Made by a program: the position numbers and the translations under genes | Notes under the pieces: generated by a model | The model's database searches: none | Told to the model about the DNA's origin: nothing | Seen by the model: only the letters and a program-made list of their open reading frames with translations | Assembly: GCF_000384295.1 (NCBI RefSeq) | Contig: NZ_KB913037.1 | Span: forward strand, 10,119,508-10,183,507 | Origin: Amycolatopsis balhimycina FH 1894 | Lineage (GTDB): Bacteria > Actinomycetota > Actinomycetes > Mycobacteriales > Pseudonocardiaceae | DNA: 64,000 nt | Direction: 5' to 3' | Part shown: positions 17,711-26,401 of the stretch, piece after piece | Numbering within the stretch: the first letter of the stretch is position 1 | How the letters are laid out: each line of letters starts with the position of its first letter

Positions 17711-18895
17711 ATGAAGGCAGTGACCTGGCACGGCAAACGTGACGTCCGCGTCGAGGAGGTGCCGGACCCGAAGGTCGAGGAGGCCACCGACGCGGTGATC
17801 CGCGTGACCTCCACCGGGATCTGCGGCTCCGACCTGCACCTCTACGAGGTGCTGGGCGCGTTCATGACCGAGGGCGACATCCTCGGCCACGAACCGATGG
17901 GCGTGGTCGAAGAGGTCGGGCCGGAGGTGACGAACCTCAAGCCCGGCGACCGGGTCGTCGTCCCCTTCAACATCTCCTGCGGGCACTGCTGGATGTGCGA
18001 ACACGGCCTGCAGTCGCAGTGCGAAACGACCCAGGTCAGAGCGCAGGGCAAGGGCGCGGCGCTGCTGGGCTACACCAAGCTCTACGGCCAGGTCCCCGGC
18101 GGCCAGGCCGAGTACCTGCGCGTGCCGCAGGCGCACTACGGGCCGATCAAGGTCCCGGACGGCCCGCCGGACGAGCGGTTCGTCTACCTCTCCGACGTCG
18201 TCCCGACCGCGTGGCAGGCCGTCGAGTACGCGGACGTCCCGCGCGACGGCACGGTCGTCGTCTTCGGCCTCGGGCCCATCGGGCAGATGTGCTGCCGGAT
18301 CGCCCGCCACCGCGGCGCCGGCCAGGTGATCGGCGTCGACCTGGTGCCGGAGCGGCTCGCCCGCGCCCGCGAGCACGGCGCCACCGCGCTCGACACCCGT
18401 GACCACAAGGACATCGGCGACAGCCTCCGCCAGCTCACGAACGGCCGCGGCGCCGACTCGGTGATCGACGCGGTCGGCATGGAGGCCCACGGCGCCCCGG
18501 TCGGGAAGCTGGCGCACACCCTCGTCGGGCTGTTGCCGCAGCCGCTCGGCGAGAAGATCACCGAGAAGGCCGGCATCGACCGGCTGAGCGTGCTCTACGC
18601 CGCGATCGACAGCGTCCGCCGCGGAGGCACGATCTCCCTGTCGGGCGTCTACGGCGGCATGGTCGACCCGATGCCGATGATGGTGCTGTTCGACAAGCAG
18701 ATCCAGCTGCGGATGGGCCAGGCCAACGTGCGGCACTGGCTCGACGACATCATGCCGGTGCTCACCGGCGACGGCGACCCGCTCGGCGTCGAGGGATTCG
18801 CCACCCACAAGCTGCCGCTGGCCGAAGCACCGCGAGCGTACGACATGTTCCAGAAGAAGCTGGACGGCGCCCAGAAGATCCTGCTGCAGCCGTAA
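17711..18895 (+). CDS. Zinc-dependent alcohol dehydrogenase (MDR family)
   Basis: A 394-residue medium-chain dehydrogenase of the glutathione-independent formaldehyde dehydrogenase-like branch. Catalytic zinc ligands are in STGICGSDLHLYE and GHEPMGVVEEVGPEV; structural zinc cysteines are in NISCGHCWMCEHGLQSQCE. The Rossmann motif is VFGLGPIGQMCC. Start ATG 17711 follows GGGAGAG. The preceding 130 bases contain a SigB-like promoter, and such genes are often general-stress genes in actinobacteria. The physiological substrate is unknown. The next gene begins 20 bases downstream, so both may be one transcript. Confidence 0.9.
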   Translation: MKAVTWHGKRDVRVEEVPDPKVEEATDAVIRVTSTGICGSDLHLYEVLGAFMTEGDILGHEPMGVVEEVGPEVTNLKPGDRVVVPFNISCGHCWMCEHGLQSQCETTQVRAQGKGAALLGYTKLYGQVPGGQAEYLRVPQAHYGPIKVPDGPPDERFVYLSDVVPTAWQAVEYADVPRDGTVVVFGLGPIGQMCCRIARHRGAGQVIGVDLVPERLARAREHGATALDTRDHKDIGDSLRQLTNGRGADSVIDAVGMEAHGAPVGKLAHTLVGLLPQPLGEKITEKAGIDRLSVLYAAIDSVRRGGTISLSGVYGGMVDPMPMMVLFDKQIQLRMGQANVRHWLDDIMPVLTGDGDPLGVEGFATHKLPLAEAPRAYDMFQKKLDGAQKILLQP

Positions 18896-18915
18896 CCCCG
18901 GGAGGGAACTGACTC

Positions 18916-20940
18916 TTGCGAGCCGTCACCTCGCTGCCGTACGAAATCACCGAGGAAGACCACGTCCGGATCCCGATGTCCGACGGGACCGTCCTGTCCG
19001 CCCGCGTCTGGCGGCCGGTCTCGTCGGACACCGAGCCGGTACCGGCGATCCTCGAATACATCCCCTACCGCAAGCGGGACCTCACCGCGCCCCGCGACTC
19101 GATCCACCACCCCTACCTCGCCGGCCACGGGTATGCCTGCGTCCGCGTGGACATCCGCGGCACCGGCGAGTCCGAGGGCGTCCTGGCCGACGAGTACCTC
19201 GAACGCGAGCAGCTCGACGCCGAAGAAGTCCTCGAGTGGATCGCCGGGCAGCCGTGGTGCACCGGCGACACCGGGATGATGGGCATCTCCTGGGGCGCGT
19301 TCGCCGCGCTGCAGGTCGCGGCGCGGAAACCGCCGAGCCTGCGTGCCATCGTGATCTCGTCGTTCACCGACGACCGCTTCGCCGACGACATGCACTACAT
19401 GGGCGGCTGCCTGCTGTCGGACAACGTCGCCGAGTCCGGCACGATGTTCGCCTACGCCACGCTGCCGCCCGACCCGGCGGTCGTCGGCGAGCGGTGGCGG
19501 GAGATGTGGCTGGACCGGCTGGAGAACTGCAGCCTGTGGATCGACAACTGGCTCAGCCACCAGAGCCGTGACGACTACTGGCGGCACGCGTCGGTCTCGG
19601 AGAACTACAGCGACGTCCAGGTGCCTGTGCTGGCGTCCAGCGGCTGGGCCGACGGCTACTCCAACGCCGTGATCCGGCTCCTGGCCCACCTCGACGTCCC
19701 GCGCCGGGGGCTGATCGGCCCGTGGTCGCACAAGTACCCGCACCTCGGCGAACCCGGGCCGGCGATCGGCTACCTCCAGGAAGTCGTCAAGTGGTGGGAC
19801 CACTGGCTGCGCGGCGAAGAGAACGACGCCATGGACGGGCCGATGCTGCGGACCTGGATGCAGGAGAGCGTGCCGCCCTCGACGTCCTACGAAGACCGGC
19901 CCGGCCGGTGGGTCGGCGAGGCGACCTGGCCGTCACCGCACGTCGAACCGCAGGAGCTGCCGCTGGCCCCGCACCGCCTCGCGCGGCCGGGGGAAGACGT
20001 CTCCGACGAAGCCCTGCCCGTGTCGTCGCCGTTGTCGGTCGGGCAGTTCTCCGGGAAGTGGGCGTCCTACAGCGCCCCGCCGGACCTGCCCTACGACCAG
20101 CGCGAGGAGGACGGCGGCTCGCTCGTCTTCGAGACCGACGTGCTCACCGAGCGCTGCGAGATCCTCGGCTCTCCGAAGGTACGGCTGGAGGTCTCGGCCG
20201 ACCAGCCGGTCGCGATGGTGGCGGCACGGCTGTCCGACGTCGCGCCGGACGGGCGCGCCACGCGCGTCACCTACGGGCTGCTCAACCTGACCCACCGGGA
20301 CGGCCACGACGAGCCGGCGCCGGTGGAGCCGGGGCAGCGGTGTGAAGTCGAGATCGAGCTGAACGCCGTCGCGCAGGCTTTCCCGGCCGGGCACCGGATC
20401 CGGCTTTCGCTGTCCACGTCGTACTGGCCGCTGGCCTGGCCGTCGCCGACACCGGTGCTGCTGTCCGTCCACACCGGACACAGCGCGCTGGAGCTGCCGG
20501 TGCGCCCGGTCGCCGAGCCGGACGAGCTGCCCGCCCGGCCGTTCGGCGAACCCGAAGGCGCGCCGCCGATCCCGGTGACCGCGGTGACGCCGGGGGAGCA
20601 GCGGTGGACCGTCTCCCGGGACCTCGTCGGCTACCGGTCGGCGCTGGACATCGTGAAGAACGCCGGGACGGTCCGCTACGACGACCTCGACCTGGAGGTC
20701 ACCCGCGACGTCCGTGAGCGCTACAGCTGGGTCGCCGAGGACTTCTGCTCGCCGGTGGCCGAAGCCGAGTGGGTGGTCACCTTCTCCCGCGGCGAGTGGC
20801 TGGCGCGCAGCGAAACCCGCACCCGGGTGTCCTGCACCGACACCGAGTTCGTCGTCGACGCCCAGCTCGACGGCTACGACGGGGCCCGGCGGGTCGTCTC
20901 GCGCAACTGGCACCGGCGGATCCCCCGGGACCTGGTCTGA
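18916..20940 (+). CDS. CocE/NonD family alpha/beta hydrolase
   Basis: A 674-residue serine hydrolase of the X-Pro dipeptidyl-peptidase/cocaine esterase superfamily. The N-terminal alpha/beta domain (about 1-300) has RVDIRGTGESEG, the nucleophile elbow GISWG (Ser125) and WSHKYPH near the catalytic histidine. The C-terminal part contains the jelly-roll PepX_C domain (for example GSPKVRLEVSADQP, RIRLSLSTSYWPLAWPSP) and a further roughly 120-residue extension. The start is TTG 18916 with GGAGGGA about 10 bases upstream. No signal peptide is seen, so it is probably cytoplasmic. Substrate is unknown; ester or amide hydrolysis is expected. Confidence 0.88.
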   Translation: MRAVTSLPYEITEEDHVRIPMSDGTVLSARVWRPVSSDTEPVPAILEYIPYRKRDLTAPRDSIHHPYLAGHGYACVRVDIRGTGESEGVLADEYLEREQLDAEEVLEWIAGQPWCTGDTGMMGISWGAFAALQVAARKPPSLRAIVISSFTDDRFADDMHYMGGCLLSDNVAESGTMFAYATLPPDPAVVGERWREMWLDRLENCSLWIDNWLSHQSRDDYWRHASVSENYSDVQVPVLASSGWADGYSNAVIRLLAHLDVPRRGLIGPWSHKYPHLGEPGPAIGYLQEVVKWWDHWLRGEENDAMDGPMLRTWMQESVPPSTSYEDRPGRWVGEATWPSPHVEPQELPLAPHRLARPGEDVSDEALPVSSPLSVGQFSGKWASYSAPPDLPYDQREEDGGSLVFETDVLTERCEILGSPKVRLEVSADQPVAMVAARLSDVAPDGRATRVTYGLLNLTHRDGHDEPAPVEPGQRCEVEIELNAVAQAFPAGHRIRLSLSTSYWPLAWPSPTPVLLSVHTGHSALELPVRPVAEPDELPARPFGEPEGAPPIPVTAVTPGEQRWTVSRDLVGYRSALDIVKNAGTVRYDDLDLEVTRDVRERYSWVAEDFCSPVAEAEWVVTFSRGEWLARSETRTRVSCTDTEFVVDAQLDGYDGARRVVSRNWHRRIPRDLV

Positions 20941-20965
20941 GTTTCGGAGCCGCGACACGGGGTAA
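20941..20965 (+). promoter_or_regulatory. SigB-type promoter (GTTT-n15-GGGTAA)
   Basis: GTTT occupies 20941-20944, directly after the hydrolase stop, and GGGTAA occupies 20960-20965 with a 15-base spacer, a good match to the actinobacterial SigB/SigF consensus. It is 10 bases before the start of a decayed SDR-like gene and would now drive the oxidoreductase gene at 21097. Confidence 0.5.
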
Positions 20966-20974
20966 GCCTTCCGT

Positions 20975-21085
20975 GTGCGGATCGTGATCACCGGGGCCAC
21001 CGGGGCCACCGGGAACGCCGGCGCTGGCGGAGACCGAGCTGGGCTGGCAACCTCGGTATGACGCGGCCCTGCCGCTTGACCAGCC
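20975..21085 (+). pseudogene. Collapsed NAD-dependent epimerase/dehydratase remnant
   Basis: GTG 20975 begins VRIVITGATGATGNAG, the glycine-rich start of an extended SDR. From 21021, in a different frame, the sequence reads ALAETELGWQPRYDAALPLD, which is typical of the C-terminus of the same family. The middle (about 250 codons) is missing and the two ends are out of frame, so this is an internal-deletion scar rather than a working gene. Boundaries are approximate. Confidence 0.55.
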
Positions 21086-21096
21086 GGGAGGCCGGA

Positions 21097-22689
21097 GTGA
21101 GTACGGAAGCCTTCGACGCCGTGGTGATCGGCGCCGGGCACAACGGCCTGGTGGCGGCGAACCTCCTGGCCGACGAGGGCTGGTCGGTGCTGGTGCTAGA
21201 GGCGACCGCGCACCCCGGCGGCGCGGTCCGGACCGCCGAGGTCACCGAGCCGGGCTTCCGCAACGACCTGTTCAGTGCCTTCTACCCGATGAGCGCGGTG
21301 TCCCCGGCGATCCGCGGCCTGCGGCTCGAGGAGTACGGCCTGAGCTGGCGGCACGCACCCGACGTGCTGGCGCACGTCCTGCCCGACGACCGGTGCGCGG
21401 TGCTTTCGCGGGACATCGACCGCACGGCGGCGTCGGTGGACGAGTTCGCCCCCGGCGACGGCGACGCGTGGCGGCGGATGGTCGAGCAGTGGCACGAACT
21501 CCGCGAGCCGCTGCTGGAGACTTTGTTCTCGTCGTTCCCGCCGGTCCGCCCGGCGCTGAAGCTGCTGCGCCGCACCGGGACGGGCGACGCGCTGCGGCTG
21601 GCGCGCATGCTCACGCTGCCGGCGCGCCGGTTCGGCGACGAGCTGTTCGACGGCGAGGGCGCGAAGCTGCTGGTGGCGGGCAACGCCGCGCACAGCGACC
21701 TGTCGGTGGACAACGCGGGCAGCGCGGTGTTCGGCTGGCTGATGGCGATGATCGGCCAGGACGAGGGATTCCCCGTACCCGCCGGGGGCGCCGGGGAGCT
21801 GACCGCGGCCTTGCTGCGCCGCCTGGAATCGCGCGGCGGAAAAGTCCACTGTGGACGTCCGGTGCGCGAGGTGCTCGTCGCCGGCGGCCGGGCGATGGGG
21901 GTCCGGGACGCCGACGGCGCGCCGGTGCGGGCGCACAAGGCCGTGCTCGCCGACATCCCGGCGCCGTTGTTGTACGGCGAGCTGCTCGCGCCGGAATGGC
22001 TGCCGCCACGGTTCGTCGAAGACCTGGGCCGGTTCCAGTGGGACAGTGCGACGGTGAAAGTGGACTGGGCGCTGTCCGGCCCGATCCCGTGGACGGCCGA
22101 AGCGGCGCGCGGGGCGGGCACGATCCACCTGGGCACGGACCTGGACGGGCTGTCGGCGTTCGGCGGCGAGCTCGCCCGCGGCCGGACCCCGCGCCGCCCG
22201 TTCCTGCTGCTGGGCCAGATGACCACGAGCGACCCGGACCGGTCGCCGCCGGGCACGGAGTCGGCGTGGGCGTACACGCACGTCCCGCGCGGCACGATGG
22301 AGAACCGGGCCGCGCTCGAACGCCGGGCCCGGCGGATGGAGGAGACGGTCGAGGCCAACGCGCCGGGCTTCACCGGCCTGATCAAGGCTCGCTACATCCA
22401 GGGCCCGGTCGAGCTGGCGGACCACGACCCCGGCCTGGTCGGCGGCGCGGTCAACGGCGGCACGGCGGCGATCCACCAGCAGCTGTTCTTCCGGCCGGTG
22501 TTGGGCACGGGCCGCCCGGACACCCCGGTCGACCGGCTGTTCCTGGCGGGCGCGTCGGCCCACCCGGGCGGCGCGGTCCACGGCGGCCCGGGAGCCAACG
22601 CGGCCCGCGCGGCCCTGGCCCGCTCCGGCCGCCTCGGCACCGGCTACGCGGCACTGATCCGCGCGGCCCACCGAGCCCTCTACAGCTGA
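21097..22689 (+). CDS. Phytoene dehydrogenase-like FAD oxidoreductase
   Basis: A 530-residue FAD-dependent amine oxidase/phytoene desaturase-like protein. The N-terminal dinucleotide motif is VVIGAGHNGLVAANLLADEG, followed by LEATAHPGGAVRTAE; the C-terminus has LFLAGASAHPGGAVHGGPG, the FAD-binding closure of the NAD(P)/FAD oxidoreductase family (PYROXD2-like). GTG 21097 (MSTEAFDAVVIG) is chosen because GGGAGG lies 6 bases upstream; ATG 21058 would add 13 residues encoded by the SDR remnant. No carotenoid genes are nearby, so it is probably not a true carotenoid desaturase. Substrate unknown. Confidence 0.88.
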   Translation: MSTEAFDAVVIGAGHNGLVAANLLADEGWSVLVLEATAHPGGAVRTAEVTEPGFRNDLFSAFYPMSAVSPAIRGLRLEEYGLSWRHAPDVLAHVLPDDRCAVLSRDIDRTAASVDEFAPGDGDAWRRMVEQWHELREPLLETLFSSFPPVRPALKLLRRTGTGDALRLARMLTLPARRFGDELFDGEGAKLLVAGNAAHSDLSVDNAGSAVFGWLMAMIGQDEGFPVPAGGAGELTAALLRRLESRGGKVHCGRPVREVLVAGGRAMGVRDADGAPVRAHKAVLADIPAPLLYGELLAPEWLPPRFVEDLGRFQWDSATVKVDWALSGPIPWTAEAARGAGTIHLGTDLDGLSAFGGELARGRTPRRPFLLLGQMTTSDPDRSPPGTESAWAYTHVPRGTMENRAALERRARRMEETVEANAPGFTGLIKARYIQGPVELADHDPGLVGGAVNGGTAAIHQQLFFRPVLGTGRPDTPVDRLFLAGASAHPGGAVHGGPGANAARAALARSGRLGTGYAALIRAAHRALYS

Positions 22690-22719
22690 CCCCACCGCCG
22701 CTTCACCCCGGCCGAGCCC

Positions 22720-22778
22720 AAGTCCGTGAATGGCACATCGAGGGACGTAGAGTCCCTCGATGTGCCATTCACGGACTT
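22720..22778. terminator. Perfect 27-bp hairpin, convergent intergene
   Basis: Arms 22720-22746 and 22752-22778 match exactly as an inverted repeat around a 5-base loop (GTAGA-type). The core is the same family as 15311-15361, with a compensated T/A to C/G pair change. It lies 30 bases after the oxidoreductase stop. Confidence 0.75.
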
Positions 22779-22801
22779 GCGATGGGTCCGGTCCTGCGCA
22801 G

Positions 22802-22856
22802 GTTCGTGATGGCCACCTTGAGGAACTTGTAGTTCCTCAAGGTGGCCATCACGAAC
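22802..22856. terminator. Perfect 26-bp hairpin, convergent intergene
   Basis: Arms 22802-22827 and 22831-22856 match exactly around TGT. The core GTGATGGCCACCTT differs from the copies at 5457 and 39545 (GTGAAGG...) by an A-to-T change that is compensated in the other arm. It sits 15 bases after the end of the leftward SRPBCC gene, next to the other hairpin, so each convergent gene has its own stem. Confidence 0.75.
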
Positions 22857-22871
22857 TTCGGCGGGGGTGGG

Positions 22872-23339
22872 TCAGGGGTGGGGGTGGCCGTTGCGTGCTC
22901 GGGCGTGCTTGCCCGTGGCCAGGTCGGCGAGGCGGGCCAGGGACTCGCTGTTGCGCGGCTTCGCGATCAGCGCCTGAACTGCCTCCGGCAGCACCTTGCC
23001 GGGGCCGCGGGTGACGTGCTCGGTCATCCTGACCAGCGTCTGCCCTTCGCCGTGGGGGACCAGCGTCAGGCCGACCGCCGCGGCGCCGAGGGGCCAGCCG
23101 TGGGCCTCCAGGGACAGCGACAGCCCCGGCTCCACCGCCCTGACCACCGTCACGTCCTGGATCTGCAGCGGCCACGGGCCCACGCTGTGGTGGATCCGCG
23201 AGCCCACCGCGGGCCAGTCCTCGTCGACTTCGCGGATGTGCGAGCTGCCGACCACCCAGCCGCCGTAGAGCCAGCCGTCGGCGAGCACGGCGAACACGGC
23301 GTCGGGCGGTACGTCGATCACGCGGCTGACCTCGGGCAC
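22872..23339 (-). CDS. SRPBCC-family (polyketide cyclase/START-like) protein
   Basis: A 155-residue member of the helix-grip SRPBCC superfamily: VSRVIDVPPDAVFAVLADGW at the N-terminus, a central run of beta-strand segments (RIHHSVGPWPLQIQDVTVVR) and a long C-terminal helix followed by a His/Arg-rich tail. GTG 23339 has AGGAGG directly upstream. It is transcribed divergently from the YihY membrane protein across an 87-base region with a GGGTAT-bearing inverted repeat. Lipid or other hydrophobic ligand binding is typical for the family; no specific ligand can be named. Confidence 0.82.
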   Translation of the reverse strand: MPEVSRVIDVPPDAVFAVLADGWLYGGWVVGSSHIREVDEDWPAVGSRIHHSVGPWPLQIQDVTVVRAVEPGLSLSLEAHGWPLGAAAVGLTLVPHGEGQTLVRMTEHVTRGPGKVLPEAVQALIAKPRNSESLARLADLATGKHARARNGHPHP

Positions 23340-23369
23340 GGCTTCCTCCTGCTTCTCGACGGCGATCCA

Positions 23370-23398
23370 GGCATACCCAGTCCCCGACGGGGTATGCC
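23370..23398. promoter_or_regulatory. Inverted repeat with GGGTAT on both strands
   Basis: GGCATACCC (23370-23378) and GGGTATGCC (23390-23398) are perfect 9-base arms around 11 bases, between divergent SRPBCC and YihY genes. Each arm presents a GGGTAT element toward one of the genes, so it may be a bidirectional SigB-type -10 pair or a dimeric repressor site. Neither -35 is convincing. Confidence 0.45.
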
Positions 23399-23426
23399 CG
23401 CCGCGACGGACCAGGAGGTGGCGACG

Positions 23427-24410
23427 GTGGCCAGACGACGGAAAGAACCCGAAAGCCCGGGCAAGCTCTCGAAGCGGTCGTGGGGCGCGGTGCTCAAACG
23501 GACCTTCAAGCAGTTCAACCGGGACAACCTGACCGACTGGGCCGCGGCGCTCACCTACTACGGCGTGCTGTCGATCTTCCCGGGCATCATCGTGCTCACC
23601 TCCCTTCTCGGCCTGCTCGGCCCGGACAAGATCCAGACGGTGATCGACAACATCAACCAGGTCGTCCCCGGCCAGGGCAAGGACATCCTCGTCGGCGCGA
23701 TCAGGGAGCTCGCCGGCTCGCGCGGCCTGGCCGGGCCGCTGGCGATCCTCGGCCTGCTCGGCGCGCTCTGGTCGGCGTCCGGCTACGTCGGCGCGTTCAT
23801 GCGGGCCTCGAACGCGATCTACGGGATGCCGGAGGGCCGCCCGATCTGGAAGGTGCTCCCGCTGCGGGTGGCGCTGACCGTCGGCATCGTGGTGCTGCTG
23901 GCCCTGTGCGCCCTCGGCGTGGTGGCGACCGGCTCGGTCGCCCGCCGGCTCGGCGACCTGGTCGGGCTCGGGTCGACCGGGATCCTGGTGTGGGAGATCG
24001 CGAAGTGGCCGGTGATCGCCCTGCTCGTCAGCCTGGCGTTCGCGCTGCTGTACTGGGTGGGGCCGAACGTCCGGCAGCCCAGCTTCAAGTGGCTGACGCC
24101 CGGCGGGCTGCTGGCCGTGGTGCTGTGGGTGCTGGCTTCCGCGGGCTTCGCGCTGTACGTGGCGAACTTCGGCTCGTACAACAAGACCTACGGTTCGCTC
24201 GGCGGCGTGATCGCCTTCTTTGTATGGTTGTGGATCTCGAACCTGGCCGTGCTGCTCGGCGCCGAACTGGACGCCGAGCTCGTCCGCGGCCGGACCATCG
24301 AGGCGGGGGAGGCCGCGGACGACCAGGACGAGCCCTTCCTGCCACCTCGGGACACGAAGGCGATGGACGACGACGAAGCCGCCGAAGTGCGGGAAACCGA
24401 ACGGAGCTGA
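23427..24410 (+). CDS. YihY/BrkB family membrane protein
   Basis: A 327-residue integral membrane protein with about six hydrophobic segments, the family hallmark ALTYYGVLSIFPGIIVL after the first cytoplasmic stretch, YVGAFMRASNAIYGMPEGR in the middle and YGSLGGVIAFFVWLWISNLA toward the end, then an acidic cytoplasmic tail of about 45 residues. GTG 23427 is chosen because GGAGG lies 8 bases upstream. Despite old annotation as RNase BN or virulence factor, members have no established activity. The gene is followed within 5 bases by the VOC gene and likely shares its transcript. Confidence 0.9.
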   Translation: MARRRKEPESPGKLSKRSWGAVLKRTFKQFNRDNLTDWAAALTYYGVLSIFPGIIVLTSLLGLLGPDKIQTVIDNINQVVPGQGKDILVGAIRELAGSRGLAGPLAILGLLGALWSASGYVGAFMRASNAIYGMPEGRPIWKVLPLRVALTVGIVVLLALCALGVVATGSVARRLGDLVGLGSTGILVWEIAKWPVIALLVSLAFALLYWVGPNVRQPSFKWLTPGGLLAVVLWVLASAGFALYVANFGSYNKTYGSLGGVIAFFVWLWISNLAVLLGAELDAELVRGRTIEAGEAADDQDEPFLPPRDTKAMDDDEAAEVRETERS

Positions 24411-24414
24411 GCGG

Positions 24415-24786
24415 ATGGCCTGCCGGATCACCGAGCTCGTGCTGGAGTGCCGGGACCCGGACAAGCTCGCGCGGTTCTGGTGCCCGGTGCTCGGCTACGA
24501 GGTGATCGGCCACGAACCCGACGGCCTCGAGCTGGGCCTGCCCGGCGTCCCCTTCGGCCAGGGCCCGCCGACGCTGATCCTGGCCGGGACCGACGCCCCG
24601 CGCCGCGGCAAACTGCCCCTGCACCTCGACGTCAGCCCGGCGGGCGGCGACCAGGAGACCGAGCTGGCCCGGCTCACGGCCCTCGGTGCCCGCCCGGCGG
24701 ACGTCGGCCAGGACGGCACCGAGCCGTGGGTCGTGCTGCAGGACCCGGAAGGCAACGAGTTCTGCCTGCTGCGCACGGCCGTATAA
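24415..24786 (+). CDS. VOC-family (glyoxalase-fold) protein
   Basis: A 123-residue single-copy vicinal-oxygen-chelate protein: ITELVLECRDPDKLARFWCP, LPLHLDVSP and QDPEGNEFCLL are the usual blocks of the glyoxalase/bleomycin-resistance-like subgroup annotated as VOC or glyoxalase-like domain. ATG 24415 lies 5 bases past the YihY stop and uses GGAG within it. Metal-binding residues include the histidine in LPLHLDV and the glutamate of GNEF. Function unknown; enzymatic or drug-binding roles both occur in the family. Confidence 0.85.
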   Translation: MACRITELVLECRDPDKLARFWCPVLGYEVIGHEPDGLELGLPGVPFGQGPPTLILAGTDAPRRGKLPLHLDVSPAGGDQETELARLTALGARPADVGQDGTEPWVVLQDPEGNEFCLLRTAV

Positions 24787-24790
24787 CGCC

Positions 24791-26377
24791 CTACACGGTC
24801 GCGCTCCGCCGCTCGTACTGGGCGCGCAGCGCTTTCTTGTCCGGCTTGCCCAGCCCGGTCATCGGCAGCGACTCGGCCACGATCACCTGCTTCGGCACGT
24901 GCACCGGCCCCTTGCGCTCCCGCACCGCGGCCTGGATCTCGCCGGTGAGGCGTTCGAGGTCGTCGTCCGCGTCCTCGCGCAGGACCACGACCGCCGTCAC
25001 CGCTTCGCCCCACTTGTCGTCGGGCGTGCCGATCACGCCGACCTGCGCGACCGCCGGGTGCTCGGCCACGACGTCCTCCACCTCGCGGGGGAACACGTTG
25101 AACCCGCCGGTGACGATCATGTCCTTGACCCGGTCGACGATGAACCAGAAGCCGTCCTCGTCCTCGCGGGCGACGTCGCCGGTGTGCAGCCAGCCGTCGC
25201 GGAACGTCTCCGCGGTCACGTCCGGCAGGTTCCAGTAGCCGCCCGCGAGCAGCGGCCCCGCGATACAGATCTCGCCCGGCTCGCCCGGCGCCACCGGGGC
25301 GCCGTCCGGGCCGAGCAGGGCCGTGCGCAGGAACGCCGACGGCCGCCCGCAGGACGCCAGCCGCGCGTCGTCGTGGTCGCCCTTGGCGAGGTAGCTGATC
25401 GCCATCGGCGCTTCGGACTGGCCGTAGTACTGGGCGAAGATCGGCCCGAACCGGTCGATGGCCTCGCGCAGGCGCACCGGGTTGATCGACGCGGCCCCGT
25501 AGTACACCGTCTGCAGCGACGAGAGGTCGCGGGTGCGCGAGTCCGGGTGGTCCATCAGCGCGTAGAGCATGGTCGGCACCAGCATGGTGGCGGTGATCCG
25601 CTGCTCTTCGATGATCCGCAGGGTGTCGGCGGGGTCGAACCTCGGGACCACGACCAGCGAGCCGCCCTTGATCAGCGTCGGGGCGAAGAACGCCGCGCCG
25701 GCGTGGGACAGCGGGGTGCAGATGAGGAACTTCGGCGTCTCCGGCCACTCCCATTCGGAGAGCTGGATCTGCGTCATCGTGGTCATCGCCTGCGCGGTGC
25801 CCATGACGCCCTTGGGCTTGCCGGTCGTCCCGCCGGTGTAGGTGATCGAGACGACCTGGTCCGGCGGCAGGGTGGCGGGCTCCAGCGGCTTGGGCTCGAA
25901 GCCCGCGGCGGCCGCGGTCAGGTCCTTGCCGACGTGGCTCAGCCGATCGGGCACCGGCCCGATGGTGAGCACCTGAGTGAGGCCGGGGACCTTTTCGAGC
26001 AGGCCGAGCGCGCGGTCGACGAAGGCGGGCACCGGGTCGATGATCAGCGTGGTGATCCCGGCGTCGCCGAGGATGTAGGCGTGGTCGTCGAGGGAGCCCA
26101 GCGGGTGCAGCGCCGTCCGCCGCGACCCCTGCATCTGGCCGGCGGCGATGATGAGCAGCACCTCGGGGCGGTTCAGCGACAGCAGCGCCACCGGCGCGCC
26201 CGTACCGGCCCCGAGCGCCTCGAAGGCCTGGGCGTACTGGCTGACCTGCTCGGCGGTCCGGCCCCCGGTCATCGTGGTGTCGCCCAGCACCATGACCGGC
26301 TTGTCCCGGTGGCGCTTCAGGGCTGAGACGACCAGGTGGCCGAGGTGGTTCGGATACCGCATCGCCTGCTCGTCCAT
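24791..26377 (-). CDS. Acyl-CoA synthetase (AMP-dependent ligase, FadD8-like)
   Basis: Adenylate-forming fatty-acid/carboxylate CoA ligase, 528 residues. The AMP-binding P-loop is YTGGTTGKPKGVM, followed by ATMLVPTMLYALMDHP, YYGQSEAP, GWLHTGDVAREDEDGFW and the C-terminal GKPDKKALRAQ with the catalytic lysine. ATG 26377 gives MDEQAMRYPNHLGHLV, similar to mycobacterial FadD8-type ligases. The promoter region carries a TAGAACACGTTACT palindrome close to the KstR operator of steroid-catabolic genes, so regulation by a KstR-like TetR and a role in sterol side-chain or fatty-acid activation are possible. It is convergent with the VOC gene. Confidence 0.88.
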   Translation of the reverse strand: MDEQAMRYPNHLGHLVVSALKRHRDKPVMVLGDTTMTGGRTAEQVSQYAQAFEALGAGTGAPVALLSLNRPEVLLIIAAGQMQGSRRTALHPLGSLDDHAYILGDAGITTLIIDPVPAFVDRALGLLEKVPGLTQVLTIGPVPDRLSHVGKDLTAAAAGFEPKPLEPATLPPDQVVSITYTGGTTGKPKGVMGTAQAMTTMTQIQLSEWEWPETPKFLICTPLSHAGAAFFAPTLIKGGSLVVVPRFDPADTLRIIEEQRITATMLVPTMLYALMDHPDSRTRDLSSLQTVYYGAASINPVRLREAIDRFGPIFAQYYGQSEAPMAISYLAKGDHDDARLASCGRPSAFLRTALLGPDGAPVAPGEPGEICIAGPLLAGGYWNLPDVTAETFRDGWLHTGDVAREDEDGFWFIVDRVKDMIVTGGFNVFPREVEDVVAEHPAVAQVGVIGTPDDKWGEAVTAVVVLREDADDDLERLTGEIQAAVRERKGPVHVPKQVIVAESLPMTGLGKPDKKALRAQYERRSATV

Positions 26378-26401
26378 CCCGGTCCCTTCACGACCTCGAA
26401 C

